Shown here piece after piece: positions 35,556-45,072 of a stretch of DNA of 53,814 nt. The notes under the pieces were generated by a model. That model saw only the letters and a list, made by a program, of their open reading frames with translations, did no database searches and had not been told where the DNA came from. The translations under genes were made by a program, and so were the position numbers. Source of the stretch: CAWUKV01 sp963923025 (GTDB lineage Bacteria; Cyanobacteriota; Cyanobacteriia; Phormidesmidales; Phormidesmidaceae); the NCBI GenBank assembly GCA_963923025.1, contig CAWUKV010000008.1:1-53814 (forward strand), written 5' to 3'. How positions within the stretch are numbered: the stretch's first letter is position 1; each line of letters starts with the position of its first letter.

Positions 35556-37727
35556 GTGAAAAGACGAGAGCTGCTGTTAAAAAGTGGACTGATCCTCTCG
35601 GCTTTGGGGCTGGGACAGCTGCCGCTGCTGCGCTGTCAGCAAGCATTGGCCCAGCCCACCCGTCGCAAGCTAGCCTTGCTAATCGGGATTAATAATTATG
35701 CCGAGTCCATTACCGGGGACTTTCCTCGAGGAGCTGTTGCTGCTTTGCGGGGCTGTGGCACTGACACAGCACTGCAGCAGGAACTCTTAATTCATCGATT
35801 TGGATTTCAGCCCGCCGATATCGTTACGCTGACGAATCAGCAAGCGACGCGTGAAGGTATTGTCAATGCCTTTGATCAGCATCTGCGATCGCAGGTCCAG
35901 CCCGGTGACGTTGTCGTCCTACATTTCAGCGGCTACGGCAGTCGCCTGCGGCTCGAAGAAGACACTGTTAAAACCTGGGTACCCGCTGATGGAACGCTGC
36001 CAAGTCAGTCATCTCCTGAATCTAGGGATCTGAGTGAGGCGACTGTCCAACAGCTGCTCAAGACCCTCAAGACCAAAAACATTACAACCGTAGTGGATGC
36101 CGGGTTTACCTTTCCCGATGTGCCACTGACAGGTAGTTTCAAGGTGCGATCGCGTCCTGTTGTACCCACTGGCAGCGGACTAGCACCCTCACCACGCCTG
36201 ACCGAATTGCTCGGCGAGAAATACACGACTCCACAGGTGTTCCCTGGGCTGCTGCTAAGCGCCTCTCGCCCCGAGCAGCTGGCCATAGAGTGTGCCTGGG
36301 ACGATGTAGAGGCCGGGTTGTTCACCTACGCTTTAACCCGGCAGTTTTGGGCCTCAACGCCACCGGTCAAACTGATTACGCTGATGGGACGCACGCGCGA
36401 AACCGTGCAGCAGCTCGCACCCCAATCCCCGCAGGTGGGCGGTCAACGGTCAGACGAAACCCTACAGCCCTATGCCGATATGATCGCTGGCGCTAAGCCG
36501 ATTGATGCGGTTGTCACAAAGCAGGGTAACCGCGCGGTGGACCTTTGGCTTGGCGGACTAACCCCAGAGGTTTTGCCCTACAGCGATAAATCCTGGTACG
36601 AGCCGCTGGGCAGCGACGGCATGGCGCGTCCGGTACGCAGCCGCAATGGCTTAGTTGCACAGCTCGATACGTCTAACCTATCTGACGAACAGACAGAAAA
36701 TTGGTCGGTCGGTACACCCATCGTCGAAGCAATTCGGGTGCTACCCCAGGAAGTTGATCTAGTTGTAGCAATTGATCAGGGTCTCGAGCGGATTGAACGG
36801 GTGGATGCCACCAGTGCGCTAGCCGCACTGTCCTTTGTTAGCTCAACCAGTACATCAGCTCAGCTAGCGGACTGCCTGTTTGGTAAACCAGCTGCAGAAC
36901 CCACCCGGACAGCCAGCCTGGAAATTCCAGTGGAGGACACGGCTAAGCAGGGCTATGGGCTGTTCTTGCCCACTCGCGATCTGCTTCCGGGGACCCTCGC
37001 CCCCCAGGGAGAAGCCATCAAGGCCGCCATTACGCGGCTGACGCCCAAGCTGCAAACCCTGCTGGCGATGAAGCGGCTGCGGTCGACGCTCAATGCTCGG
37101 TCATCTCGGCTGGCTGTCCGGCTAAACCTGACCCTGACCAGCCCGCAGGACAAGCTGCTGCTACAGCGGCAGACGCTGCGTCCGGAACCCCCAACCAGCC
37201 GCCTGGCAGAACAGTTGGAGCAACAGGCACTCCCCCTCAAAGTTGTCACGGGCAGTCGCCTCAGATATAAGGTGGGTAACTTCAATCCGGTACCCCTGTA
37301 TTTTGTCCTGGTCAGCATGGACGCGCGCGATCGCATGCTGGCCTTCTTGCCACCCCCACTGGTACCCGACAGCGAAACACCCCTACCCCTACAAAACCGC
37401 TACGTCGTCTCTCCTGGCACAACCGTCACTGTACCTGAAGCCGATGCCGACTGGGGTGTAGAAGACCCCATTGGTAGCGTCGAGACGCTACTCGTGTGCA
37501 GTACAACGCCCTTCATCCAGGCCTCGGAGGTACTCAGCAAGCTAGCCGCTAAAAGCAGCGGCCAGCGCGTTGACTTGGGCGACAGGGCACTAGAGCTGGC
37601 CGAGGCCGTTCTCAGCGATTTAGACTCCGGCAATCCAGACCGCAGCACCTCGGCGTCCTCAGACGGCTACACGCTGAACGCATCGACTTGGGCAACGCTG
37701 GCGATGAGCTACGACGAGGTGACTTAG
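35556..37727 (+). CDS. Orthocaspase-like protein with lost catalytic dyad, Tat-type signal
   Basis: The 723-residue protein starts at GTG 35556. The N-terminus (RRELLLK, then a hydrophobic run) resembles a twin-arginine signal. A peptidase C14 p20-type domain follows (~37-330): ALLIGINNYAE at the start, then HFSGYGS where active enzymes have HYSGHG, so the catalytic His is Tyr127, and VVDAGFT where they have DACHS, so the catalytic Cys is Gly183. It should not be a protease. The C-terminal half (~440-700) resembles the DUF4384-type domain seen in cyanobacterial caspase-like proteins. It is third in the mnmA-sat run. Confidence 0.85.
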   Translation: MKRRELLLKSGLILSALGLGQLPLLRCQQALAQPTRRKLALLIGINNYAESITGDFPRGAVAALRGCGTDTALQQELLIHRFGFQPADIVTLTNQQATREGIVNAFDQHLRSQVQPGDVVVLHFSGYGSRLRLEEDTVKTWVPADGTLPSQSSPESRDLSEATVQQLLKTLKTKNITTVVDAGFTFPDVPLTGSFKVRSRPVVPTGSGLAPSPRLTELLGEKYTTPQVFPGLLLSASRPEQLAIECAWDDVEAGLFTYALTRQFWASTPPVKLITLMGRTRETVQQLAPQSPQVGGQRSDETLQPYADMIAGAKPIDAVVTKQGNRAVDLWLGGLTPEVLPYSDKSWYEPLGSDGMARPVRSRNGLVAQLDTSNLSDEQTENWSVGTPIVEAIRVLPQEVDLVVAIDQGLERIERVDATSALAALSFVSSTSTSAQLADCLFGKPAAEPTRTASLEIPVEDTAKQGYGLFLPTRDLLPGTLAPQGEAIKAAITRLTPKLQTLLAMKRLRSTLNARSSRLAVRLNLTLTSPQDKLLLQRQTLRPEPPTSRLAEQLEQQALPLKVVTGSRLRYKVGNFNPVPLYFVLVSMDARDRMLAFLPPPLVPDSETPLPLQNRYVVSPGTTVTVPEADADWGVEDPIGSVETLLVCSTTPFIQASEVLSKLAAKSSGQRVDLGDRALELAEAVLSDLDSGNPDRSTSASSDGYTLNASTWATLAMSYDEVT

Positions 37728-37744
37728 CTCAACCGGGGGATGAC

Positions 37745-38887
37745 CTATCGACGACGCCCTGGAATTAGGCCAGTACTCATGCGGCGGATCACCCGGTTGG
37801 CAATGTCCACATAGCGGACTTCTCCCGCCAGGATCTGCCCCAGGCGCTTGGTCGCAGAAGGGCGCTTGATGCCCACCTGGTAGCCAATGCTGGGGACTCG
37901 AAAAAACACGCTGGCAATGCGCTGCGCCCACTGGATGTCAGTTTCCCATTCGGCTCGAATCGTTTCGCTGTAGTGGGCTAAGTTGCCCGATTCGGCAGTG
38001 CTGGCATCGTTCACTAAAGCCCGGTCAATGGCCTCTGCGGCTCGCGTGCCACTGTACATCGCGGGACGAATGCCCTCAACCGCTAGCGGGTCTACCAGAC
38101 CTGCGGCCTCACCGACGAGGACGGCTCGGTGGGTGTGCAGCGATCGCCGTCCCTGCCAAAGCTGAAGGGGATGAGCAGAAAACTGCCCCTGGTTAGGGTC
38201 TACCCCAAAGCTTTGGGCGTAGTCGGCGAGCACCTGCTGCGGCTGCTTCAGGTCCCCACCCACAAATCGTGTCACGCCTAGCGAGTAACCGCCCTGCTTA
38301 GGAAAGCACCAGGCACAGCCCTGCTTGACCAGCCCAAACTCGAAGTTAATCGCCTGCTGTTTGGGGTCAGCGTCAGCAGGAACCTCTAGCACGGTTGTCT
38401 GCCGTGCCTTAATCGGCTTAAACCCCAGCCAGTTTGCAGTGGGACCAGTCGAGCCATCGGCCGCAATCAGGTAGCGTGCGGTCTGCTGACCGCTCGGAAG
38501 ATCAACCTGCCAGCCCTGGTCAAGTTTAGATAGGCCCAGCACGGGCGTGCCGTCCTGCACCTTTGCCCCCTGGTTGGCGGCCTGTTCCACCAGAAACGCG
38601 TCAAACACCGGGCGTTGCACCATCCAAATGGGCGCCGTTTCTAGTTCGGCCTCGACGGCATCTTCTAGCTTCCAGGTGTAGCGCACCCGGCGCGTGGTGA
38701 GATTGATGGCGGGGGTGAAGTCGACCGGTAACCATTGGGCAACACTGGGAGAGACGGCCCCAGTGCAAGGTTTGTAGCGCGGCAGTTTAGCTTTTTCCAG
38801 CAACAGGACGGTGCGATCGCGAGCCGCCAGGTGATAGGCTGCTGTAGCCCCTGCTGGCCCCGCACCAATGACAATACAGTCAAACAT
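37745..38887 (-). CDS. Geranylgeranyl-reductase-family flavoprotein
   Basis: The 380-residue protein starts with an FAD fold (CIVIGAGPAGATAAYHLA) and has KPCTGAVSPSV and VGEAAGLVDPLAVEGI of the geranylgeranyl reductase group. This family saturates isoprenoid side chains (chlorophyll phytyl or archaeal-type lipids); I cannot say whether this is ChlP itself or a relative. It follows frr by 20 bp, at the end of the pyrH-frr run. Confidence 0.85.
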   Translation of the reverse strand: MFDCIVIGAGPAGATAAYHLAARDRTVLLLEKAKLPRYKPCTGAVSPSVAQWLPVDFTPAINLTTRRVRYTWKLEDAVEAELETAPIWMVQRPVFDAFLVEQAANQGAKVQDGTPVLGLSKLDQGWQVDLPSGQQTARYLIAADGSTGPTANWLGFKPIKARQTTVLEVPADADPKQQAINFEFGLVKQGCAWCFPKQGGYSLGVTRFVGGDLKQPQQVLADYAQSFGVDPNQGQFSAHPLQLWQGRRSLHTHRAVLVGEAAGLVDPLAVEGIRPAMYSGTRAAEAIDRALVNDASTAESGNLAHYSETIRAEWETDIQWAQRIASVFFRVPSIGYQVGIKRPSATKRLGQILAGEVRYVDIANRVIRRMSTGLIPGRRR

Positions 38888-38907
38888 ATAGGTTTGTGAT
38901 GCTGCCC

Positions 38908-39465
38908 CTACACCTTCATGATGTCCGCTTCTTTGTCCTTCAAAGCGGCATCAATCTTGGCAATGTAGCTGTCGGTTAGTTTTTGGACTTCGTCTTGCAG
39001 GTCTCTCGACTCATCTTCAGAAATATCGCCGTCCTTTTCGTAGCTTTTGGCCATATCCATCCCATCTCGACGCACGTTGCGCACCGAGACCCGGCCTTCT
39101 TCAGCGTACTTTGCGGCCATCTTGACAAAGTCTTTGCGACGTTCACTGGTCAGTGGCGGAATGTTCAGCCGAATCACCGAGCCGTCATTGTTTGGGACCA
39201 AACCTACATCTGACATCGAAATAGCCCGCTCAATGTTGCTGATGCTACCAGCATCGTAAGGCTGCACCATGAGCGTGCTGGAATCTGGCGTGCTGATGTT
39301 GGCCAGCGACTTTAGCGGTGTGGGACTACCGTAGTAGTCCACCATGATTCGGTCGAGTAGCGAGGCATTGGCCCGTCCGGTACGAATCGTGTTAAAGGCT
39401 CGTTGAGTAGCTTCGACCGCCTTCTGCATCGCGTCTTCAACGTCGCTGATATCACCTAACTTCAC
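38908..39465 (-). CDS. frr: Ribosome recycling factor
   Basis: GTG 39465 has GGGAG with a 6-nt gap; the protein has 185 residues. Typical RRF sequence: TIRTGRANASLLDRI, YYGSPTPLKSLANIS, RRDGMDMAKSYEKDG. It splits post-termination ribosomes with EF-G. It overlaps the end of pyrH by 14 bp, so the two are coupled. Confidence 0.95.
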   Translation of the reverse strand: MKLGDISDVEDAMQKAVEATQRAFNTIRTGRANASLLDRIMVDYYGSPTPLKSLANISTPDSSTLMVQPYDAGSISNIERAISMSDVGLVPNNDGSVIRLNIPPLTSERRKDFVKMAAKYAEEGRVSVRNVRRDGMDMAKSYEKDGDISEDESRDLQDEVQKLTDSYIAKIDAALKDKEADIMKV

Positions 39466-40180
39466 AGTTATCTCCCACAATCGTACCGATGGATTCTCCC
39501 ATCATGGCGCGCCGGATGTTGTCCTTCACCGCTAGGTTAAACACCATGATCGGAATGCTGTTATCTTTGCACAGCGCAATGGCTGTACCGTCCATTACTT
39601 TAAGATCTTTGGCTAATACGTGGCTATAGGTCAAGCTCTCATACCGTTTAGCACTAGGGTTCGTTTTGGGATCGGAGTCGTACACCCCATCTACTTTGGT
39701 GGCTTTGAGCAAAATCTCAGCATTGATCTCCGCAGCCCGCAGGGCGGCTGTCGTGTCGGTGGTAAAAAAGGGATTACCGGACCCCGCACCAAAAATTACC
39801 ACTCGGTTGCGTTCCAAGTGCCGAATAGCCCGACGGCGAATGTAAGGCTCAGCAATTTCCTGCATTGAGATCGCCGTTTGTACCCTTGTGGGAATGCCTT
39901 CTCGCTCTAAGGCATCCTGCAAGGTCAACGCATTCATGACTGTGGCCAGCATGCCAATGTAGTCCGCAGAAGCCCGCTCCATGCCAGCGGCTGAGCCCTT
40001 AACACCGCGAAAAATATTGCCGCCACCCACGACGATCGCAACCTGAACACCCTGCTCTAAAACTTTACCGACCTCCTGCGCGATACCTGCAACAACGGCT
40101 GGGTCAATGCCATAGGTCAGGTCGCCCATTAGCGCTTCGCCGCTCAGCTTTAGCAGTACCCGCTTGTAGGTGGTCCCCAT
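39452..40180 (-). CDS. pyrH: UMP kinase
   Basis: From ATG 40180 (AGGA just upstream; 242 aa). Amino-acid-kinase fold motifs: KLSGEALMG, VVGGGNIFRGV, FGAGSGNPFFTTDTTAALRA. It phosphorylates UMP to UDP as a hexamer. It heads the pyrH-frr pair; the next gene is the reductase-family flavoprotein. Confidence 0.96.
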   Translation of the reverse strand: MGTTYKRVLLKLSGEALMGDLTYGIDPAVVAGIAQEVGKVLEQGVQVAIVVGGGNIFRGVKGSAAGMERASADYIGMLATVMNALTLQDALEREGIPTRVQTAISMQEIAEPYIRRRAIRHLERNRVVIFGAGSGNPFFTTDTTAALRAAEINAEILLKATKVDGVYDSDPKTNPSAKRYESLTYSHVLAKDLKVMDGTAIALCKDNSIPIMVFNLAVKDNIRRAMMGESIGTIVGDNCEVR

Positions 40181-40318
40181 AATTCCTGTCAGTGAGTCCA
40201 ATTTTCCCCATCAACATAGCAGCCAGTGGGCAATCGATGGGGGACTTGACCTGAGAAACTTGCCCAGAGCGCGTCAAATTCCGCCAATAATAGGAGAGAT
40301 GCGTTCGAGACTGCTAGG

Positions 40319-41092
40319 GTGCTAAGACTACCGCTGCTGGTATTACCGGCACTGCCTATCCCAGCGCAGGTCGTTGCCAATGGCTTCTTCAGTGAACGTA
40401 GCTGGGATCTGAGAGGCTTAAGTCTATCTGCCGCGCTAGTAATACTGTGGCTAGGCCTGATCGGTGGGGCGTCAGAACTGGCCCGACGCCAGGGCTATGG
40501 GGCAGAGCTAACTCGAAAAATTGTCCATATCGGTGCAGGACAAGTCATTTTACTGGCCTGGTGGCGGCAGGTACCCGGTTGGCTAGGTATCGGCGCGGCT
40601 GCAATTGCGGCAACTGTGGCACTGGTCTCTTATTGGCTGCCTATTTTACCTGGGGTCAATAGCGTCGGTCGCCAGAGCTGGGGCACCTTTTTCTACGCCA
40701 TTAGTATCGGGCTTGTCGTGGCCTGGTTTTGGCCTCAGCAGCCTTATTACGGCGTCATCGGCATCCTGATTATGAGCTGGGGCGACGGTTTGGCTGCACT
40801 AGTCGGCCAGCGCTGGGGCCAGCATCCTTACCAGATACTCGGGCAGCAGAAAAGCTGGGAAGGCAGCCTGACGATGATGGGCGTGAGCTTTGTGGTAGCA
40901 CTGGCGGTACTCATGGCTGTTCAGGGTGCAATCTGGCAAACCTGGGTCGTGGCTATAGCGGTGGCGATCACCGCTACAGTGCTGGAAACCCTCTCTCAGT
41001 TCGGCATCGACAATCTGACAGTTCCCCTCGGCGCTTCGGCTCTGGCACTCTACTTAAATCTATACCTCAGTGCCAGCAACACAGCAGGTTAA
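40319..41092 (+). CDS. Phytol/dolichol kinase-family membrane protein (VTE5-like)
   Basis: The 257-residue protein has about seven membrane helices. RKIVHIGAGQVILL and SWGDGLAALVGQRWG are characteristic of the CTP-dependent phytol kinase/CDP-alcohol family. In cyanobacteria the relative slr1652 recycles phytol for tocopherol. GTG start at 40319. Confidence 0.82.
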   Translation: MLRLPLLVLPALPIPAQVVANGFFSERSWDLRGLSLSAALVILWLGLIGGASELARRQGYGAELTRKIVHIGAGQVILLAWWRQVPGWLGIGAAAIAATVALVSYWLPILPGVNSVGRQSWGTFFYAISIGLVVAWFWPQQPYYGVIGILIMSWGDGLAALVGQRWGQHPYQILGQQKSWEGSLTMMGVSFVVALAVLMAVQGAIWQTWVVAIAVAITATVLETLSQFGIDNLTVPLGASALALYLNLYLSASNTAG

Positions 41093-41692
41093 ATGCCTCC
41101 AGGTTGGACTCCAGTATTTACAGCGCTGAGATGTCGCATCTAATACACAGTTTTAGTAAATTTGATGGGTTCATCAAGCAACTTCACTGAAAAAACAAGT
41201 CAAAAGGTCGCCGACTTGAGGGTTTTCTGAGACTGTGTTTATGGGTCAATAGCCCGTTACCCATGTCATGGCATGACTGAGACCGGGGCCTAATACCCTC
41301 GGTCATTCATGGATCACAAGCTTCTCGTTCTGGTACCTGATCCTACATTTTCCAATAGCAGGCTTTGAGCAAACCAGCCGTGCATCCCTACAGCCACTCT
41401 AAATTTTCCGATAGACTCACCAGAATTGTTTAGTTGGACACAGGCAATCTGGTATCTTCGGTGGCATTCTATACGACGAACATTGTCCGTTTGTCTATCA
41501 ATAGCCTGGGAGCCAACTGGCAATGTTCTTCCCCAGAGGACGGTTCCCAAGTGTTTCTTTACAGCAAGCCTTCACATCCGTTAGGACAAGGCTGCAACAC
41601 CATAGGACTTTACGCCAAGCAGGATAACTGCACTGGCGTCCCGAACAATATGGCGCTGGCCATAACTCATCCATTCACTCAATGAACTGACC
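41093..41692. other. 600-bp gap with MITE copy 6
   Basis: No convincing gene. A 78-codon minus-strand frame (41314-41550) lacks support. MITE copy 6 occupies 41561-41664, just ahead of the bactofilin gene. Confidence 0.5.
41561..41664. repeat. MITE-like dispersed repeat, copy 6
   Basis: The 104-bp copy is in the same orientation as copy 4; the core ATCCGTTAGGACAAGGCTGC is nearly identical. It ends 28 bp before the bactofilin start. Confidence 0.8.
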
Positions 41693-42124
41693 GTGTTTAA
41701 TTTTTTAAAATCAAAATCTACGCCCCTACTGACCTTTATTAGCCGTAGTGCCGAGCTAGAAGGCAACCTCCACGCCGAAGGCATGCTTAGAGTCGATGGC
41801 ATCATTCATGGTGTTGTCGACGTTCGCGGTGACATTGAGATCTCGCAAACCGGGCTGATTGAAGGGGCCGAAGTCCGGGGACACAGCATCACCGTAGAGG
41901 GGGTTCTGAAGGCGCGAGTCTACGCCGAAGGCAAACTTACCCTTAGCAGCACGGCCCGGCTTGAAGGGGACGTTGTAGCAGGTTCACTGGAAATTGAGTC
42001 TGGAGCTTACTACACCGGATACATTGAAACTCGTGAGTCCAAAACCTTACCCCCCTCGCGGGAGCTACCGGAACTCTACGGAACAACCGAACCGGTGGAG
42101 GCAGCCGAACGACTACCCTCCTAA
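41693..42124 (+). CDS. Bactofilin-type polymer-forming protein
   Basis: The 143-residue protein has the bactofilin beta-helix (ELEGNLHAEGMLRVDGIIHG and GLIEGAEVRGHSITVEGVLK) flanked by short ends. Bactofilins form filaments that help cell shape and envelope placement. GTG start; no ribosome site visible. Confidence 0.9.
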   Translation: MFNFLKSKSTPLLTFISRSAELEGNLHAEGMLRVDGIIHGVVDVRGDIEISQTGLIEGAEVRGHSITVEGVLKARVYAEGKLTLSSTARLEGDVVAGSLEIESGAYYTGYIETRESKTLPPSRELPELYGTTEPVEAAERLPS

Positions 42125-42384
42125 CTGCTAATTGGTGTGAGTGCTAATTGGTGTAAGTATTGATTGCATTCGTCGAGTTGCTAAGGAATGAAGGTTCTAT
42201 TACCTCCCAACGTAGCCCACTCTGAGAGAAGCCGCTAAGGCGTCTACATCCTAAATCCCTCTCCCGTGGGGAGAGGGACTTTGACACTAGCTTGGTTCTT
42301 AGGCTACAGGCCGATTTCCCCTTCTCCCCGTGGAAAAAGGGGCTAGGGGATGTAGAGCTTGCGTGAAAGATGGGGTGTGACCCA
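42125..42384. repeat. Intergenic element with CCCTCTCCC hairpins
   Basis: A known-type cyanobacterial element: CCCTCTCCC/GGGAGAGGG forms a perfect 9-bp hairpin (42257-42277), followed ~40 bp later by CCCCTTCTCCCCGTGG and AAAAAGGGG. A 13-bp direct repeat GCTAATTGGTGT also lies near 42127-42153. Confidence 0.6.
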
Positions 42385-42717
42385 TCAACGACGCATGGCA
42401 GTGACCTTAACGTCTCTACACAGTGATTGAAGCTGAGCCAGCATTTTGGAAGCCTGCACCAGCTTCCGCTGCTTGGCCTGGCGCTCAAGCTGGGCAGCAG
42501 CCTGGGATAGAGCAACAGCGCCGACGTTTGCACTAGCGCCTTTGAGGTAATGGGCTAGTTCTTCGACCATCTCAATACTGTTGCTGGCTAGCGCCTCTTC
42601 TAGCTGTAAAAGGCTGCTTTCGGCATCACCGAGAAACATTTCTAGCAGTTCCTTTTCAAAAGCAGTATCACCACCAGCAAGCTGATGTAGCTGGTTCCAA
42701 TCAAAGCTTTTACTCAT
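42385..42717 (-). CDS. Stand-alone HPt phosphotransfer protein
   Basis: The 110-residue protein has His56 in ELAHYLKGASANVGA, the HPt motif. Together with the 1-5.5 kb relay it could pass phosphate between kinases and regulators; no partner is adjacent. ATG 42717 used. Confidence 0.9.
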   Translation of the reverse strand: MSKSFDWNQLHQLAGGDTAFEKELLEMFLGDAESSLLQLEEALASNSIEMVEELAHYLKGASANVGAVALSQAAAQLERQAKQRKLVQASKMLAQLQSLCRDVKVTAMRR

Positions 42718-42913
42718 TGCCAATAGTATAAAAAATAACCAGCCAAACCCGTACCTGAAACAGTCGTTGCTGTGACGAGGTCGCTGCGCTTCGAATTTAA
42801 AGTATTCGTCCTGCCGCTCTGCTTCATAGCGTACTCAATGCCGACGAAATAAAAGTAGAATAGGTCCGGCTTTATTGGGTTTTTATAGAGCCGTCAATTC
42901 TAGCTAAACCCAC

Positions 42914-43075
42914 TTATCGATCACCGGATAGCCAGCCCAGTAGTATTATCCCCAAGATGCCAACTATCCAAACAGGGGGCGTAGTCCATCCGATTAACCA
43001 CTGGGGTAGTCCGATAAGAATAGAGCAGACTAGTCCACTAATAACTAGCGCGAGTAATAGGACAACAGCACCCAA
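42914..43075 (-). CDS. Small two-helix membrane protein, 53 aa
   Basis: TTG 43075 follows a GAGAGG ribosome site (9 nt). Two hydrophobic stretches (AVVLLLALVISGLVCSILIG and VWIVGILGIILLGWL) with a Pro/Trp loop between them (LPQWLIGWTTPP), ending in SGDR. Clear coding bias for a membrane protein but no family known to me. Confidence 0.45.
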   Translation of the reverse strand: MGAVVLLLALVISGLVCSILIGLPQWLIGWTTPPVWIVGILGIILLGWLSGDR

Positions 43076-43135
43076 AAAAACAGTCCTCTCTAACCCTTTC
43101 TAAATAATTGGTTGGTCGGCAAAGGTGGTCTTCGG

Positions 43136-43227
43136 CATTTGGTTCAGGACAGCGCGTAAGGCTATCTCACTGGGTTCAAAACAGAAGGGCTCCCAAAAAG
43201 AACGGGCAGCCTTGTCCCAAATGACAT
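43136..43227. repeat. MITE-like dispersed repeat, copy 7 (degenerate)
   Basis: A decayed copy recognisable by GGTTCAGGACA at the left and GGGCAGCCTTGTCC at the right, in the orientation of copies 2 and 3. Confidence 0.5.
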
Positions 43228-43494
43228 AAAGTCTGCAAGACCTGCCCATAGGGTAACACTATCGAGTCAAGCAACTCGACAAGCTAAACAGCTGGAATAC
43301 CCGTACAGTGTCGGCCAGAGTAAGCCAGATTCAGAAGCCGTTCTTCATCGCCAATTCCATGCCGCCCGTCTCGTTGGAGTCAAGGGACACAGTATTAAGT
43401 ATTGCTGAGCTAATGTATTGATGCCCAATCCAATCAGGACATTGAGTAGCGCAGCCATAGGTATCAGTCTTGGTTGTAGGATGAAGCCCTGAAT

Positions 43495-43605
43495 GTGCGG
43501 TCTATCCACGAAGTGATCGAAGCTGTACTACGCTGGATGCGTCGGTATGACATGCACTTATCAGCATCGCTTGTGATTGGTCTACTCGTCGGTAACCTGC
43601 CGTGA
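43495..43605 (+). CDS. Possible small membrane peptide, 36 aa
   Basis: GTG 43495 to TGA 43605 encodes an amphipathic-then-hydrophobic peptide (VIEAVLRWMRRYDMHLSASL, then VIGLLVGNLP). Its stop overlaps the GTG of the CDF gene by 4 bp (GTGA), as coupled genes do. It could equally be a decayed gene end. Confidence 0.3.
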   Translation: MRSIHEVIEAVLRWMRRYDMHLSASLVIGLLVGNLP

Positions 43606-44519
43606 CAGCACCCACTTCCACATCAACTACTCAACGTTTGGACTATCGTACAGAAGTTCGGCGCGTCTTGATTCTGACACTTGTGCTAAACGTCACGGTT
43701 GTCATCCTGAAAGCTGTTGTTGGCCTATGGACAGGCTCTCTCAGCTTGTTGGCGGATGCCCTGCATAGTATTACGGACAGTGCTAACAACGTACTGGGAT
43801 TGGTTACCAATCAGCTGGCATCCCCCGAACCGGACCGCGATCATCCCTACGGTCACCAGAAGTACGAGGCCGTAGGGGCACTTGGCGTCGCAGCTTTTCT
43901 GGGAATTGCCTGTTTCGAGATCTTCATGAGTGCCATGGAGCGAATTTGGTCTGGTGGGGGACCGGTATCCATGACCGCAACCGGACTATGGCTAATGTTG
44001 CTGGTCCTGGGTATCAATATCGCCGTCGCCTTCTACGAACGGCGAGTCGGACATCGGTTAGGTAGCCAAATTCTGATCGCAGACGCCCACCACACCATGA
44101 GCGACATTTGGATCACGATCGCGGTCATCGGTGGACTGATCGGCATCTGGCGAGGGCTACAGTGGCTGGATATTGTGCTGGCCTTTCCGGTAGCGCTGCT
44201 GGTGCTTCACAGTGGCTGGGTGGTGCTATCGGCAAATCTTCCCTGGCTTGTCGATGAAATGGCGATCGCGCCTGAGCGCATCCACGAGGTGGTCATGCAG
44301 GTCCCCGGCGTGATTAACTGCCACAACATCGCCTCACGCGGCCTGCTGGGTCGTCAAGTCTTTATTGATATGCACCTGATTGTCAAGCCGGTCGATGTTG
44401 CCGCCGCCCACGCCGTGACAGAAGCGGTCGAGGCGCAGCTAGAGGACGTTTTTGGTCCAACCCGAGTCACTATCCACGTTGAACCCCCCAGTTACCAGGA
44501 ATCCACCATAAGCTACTGA
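43602..44519 (+). CDS. Cation diffusion facilitator transporter
   Basis: The 305-residue protein has six membrane helices, with metal-site motifs in helix 2 (LLADALHSITDSANN) and helix 5 (IADAHHTMSDIW) and a C-terminal cytoplasmic metal-binding domain (GRQVFIDMHLIV). It exports a divalent cation (Zn, Fe, Mn or Co) by proton exchange. GTG start. Overlaps pgsA by one base. Confidence 0.93.
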   Translation: MTAPTSTSTTQRLDYRTEVRRVLILTLVLNVTVVILKAVVGLWTGSLSLLADALHSITDSANNVLGLVTNQLASPEPDRDHPYGHQKYEAVGALGVAAFLGIACFEIFMSAMERIWSGGGPVSMTATGLWLMLLVLGINIAVAFYERRVGHRLGSQILIADAHHTMSDIWITIAVIGGLIGIWRGLQWLDIVLAFPVALLVLHSGWVVLSANLPWLVDEMAIAPERIHEVVMQVPGVINCHNIASRGLLGRQVFIDMHLIVKPVDVAAAHAVTEAVEAQLEDVFGPTRVTIHVEPPSYQESTISY

Positions 44520-45043
44520 TGAATCTACCTACCTGGATAACGGTATCGCGGCTCTTGGGTATCCCGCTGGTGTTCTGGGCTATGCACTCACCAACCGATC
44601 AGTCCCGCTGGGTAGCTGCCGGTATCTTCTTGATAGCTGCTGGCACCGACTGGCTCGATGGCTACTTGGCCCGGCGACTCAACCAGGTGACCGACCTGGG
44701 CAAGTTTCTCGATCCGTTGGTAGACAAGCTCCTGGTCCTGGCTCCACTAATGGTTTTAACCGAACTCAGGCAGGTACCAGCCCTGGGCGTTTTTCTGGTG
44801 CTAGCCCGAGAACTCACCATTGCAGGCTGGCGGGTTAATCCAGCCCTACAAGCCGGAACGGTCCCTGGCGCAAATCTGTGGGGAAAGGCAAAAACGGTCG
44901 TCCAGATTGCGGCTATCACGTTTCTGCTCTCACCCTATGGACTGCTCTACAGCCAAATTGCGGTGCTGCTCTTTTGGCTGGCAGTTGTCCTGACTTGGGT
45001 CTCGGGGCTGATTTACCTGTGGTCGCGCTCCAACCCGGCTTAA
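44519..45043 (+). CDS. pgsA: CDP-diacylglycerol-glycerol-3-phosphate 3-phosphatidyltransferase
   Basis: The 174-residue membrane protein has the CDP-alcohol phosphotransferase signature D-G-x2-A-R-x8-G-x3-D-x3-D (DGYLARRLNQVTDLGKFLD). It makes the precursor of phosphatidylglycerol, essential for photosystems. ATG overlaps the CDF stop. Confidence 0.93.
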   Translation: MNLPTWITVSRLLGIPLVFWAMHSPTDQSRWVAAGIFLIAAGTDWLDGYLARRLNQVTDLGKFLDPLVDKLLVLAPLMVLTELRQVPALGVFLVLARELTIAGWRVNPALQAGTVPGANLWGKAKTVVQIAAITFLLSPYGLLYSQIAVLLFWLAVVLTWVSGLIYLWSRSNPA

Positions 45044-45072
45044 ACCGCGTACAGCTTCAACCGACAGCTCCC

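Larger units (their letters stand above)
42724..43601. other. 878-bp gap with two small ORFs and MITE copy 7
   Basis: It holds a small membrane ORF (42914-43075, minus), MITE copy 7 (43136-43227) and a possible 36-aa ORF (43495-43605). The rest shows nothing I recognise. Confidence 0.5.

Noticed and set aside
41314..41550. 78-codon minus-strand ORF
   Set aside because: TTG start without ribosome site and no recognisable protein features.
42127..42153. GAGTGCTAA resembling a CIRCE half-site
   Set aside because: There is no inverted partner TTAGCACTC nearby; it is part of a short direct repeat.
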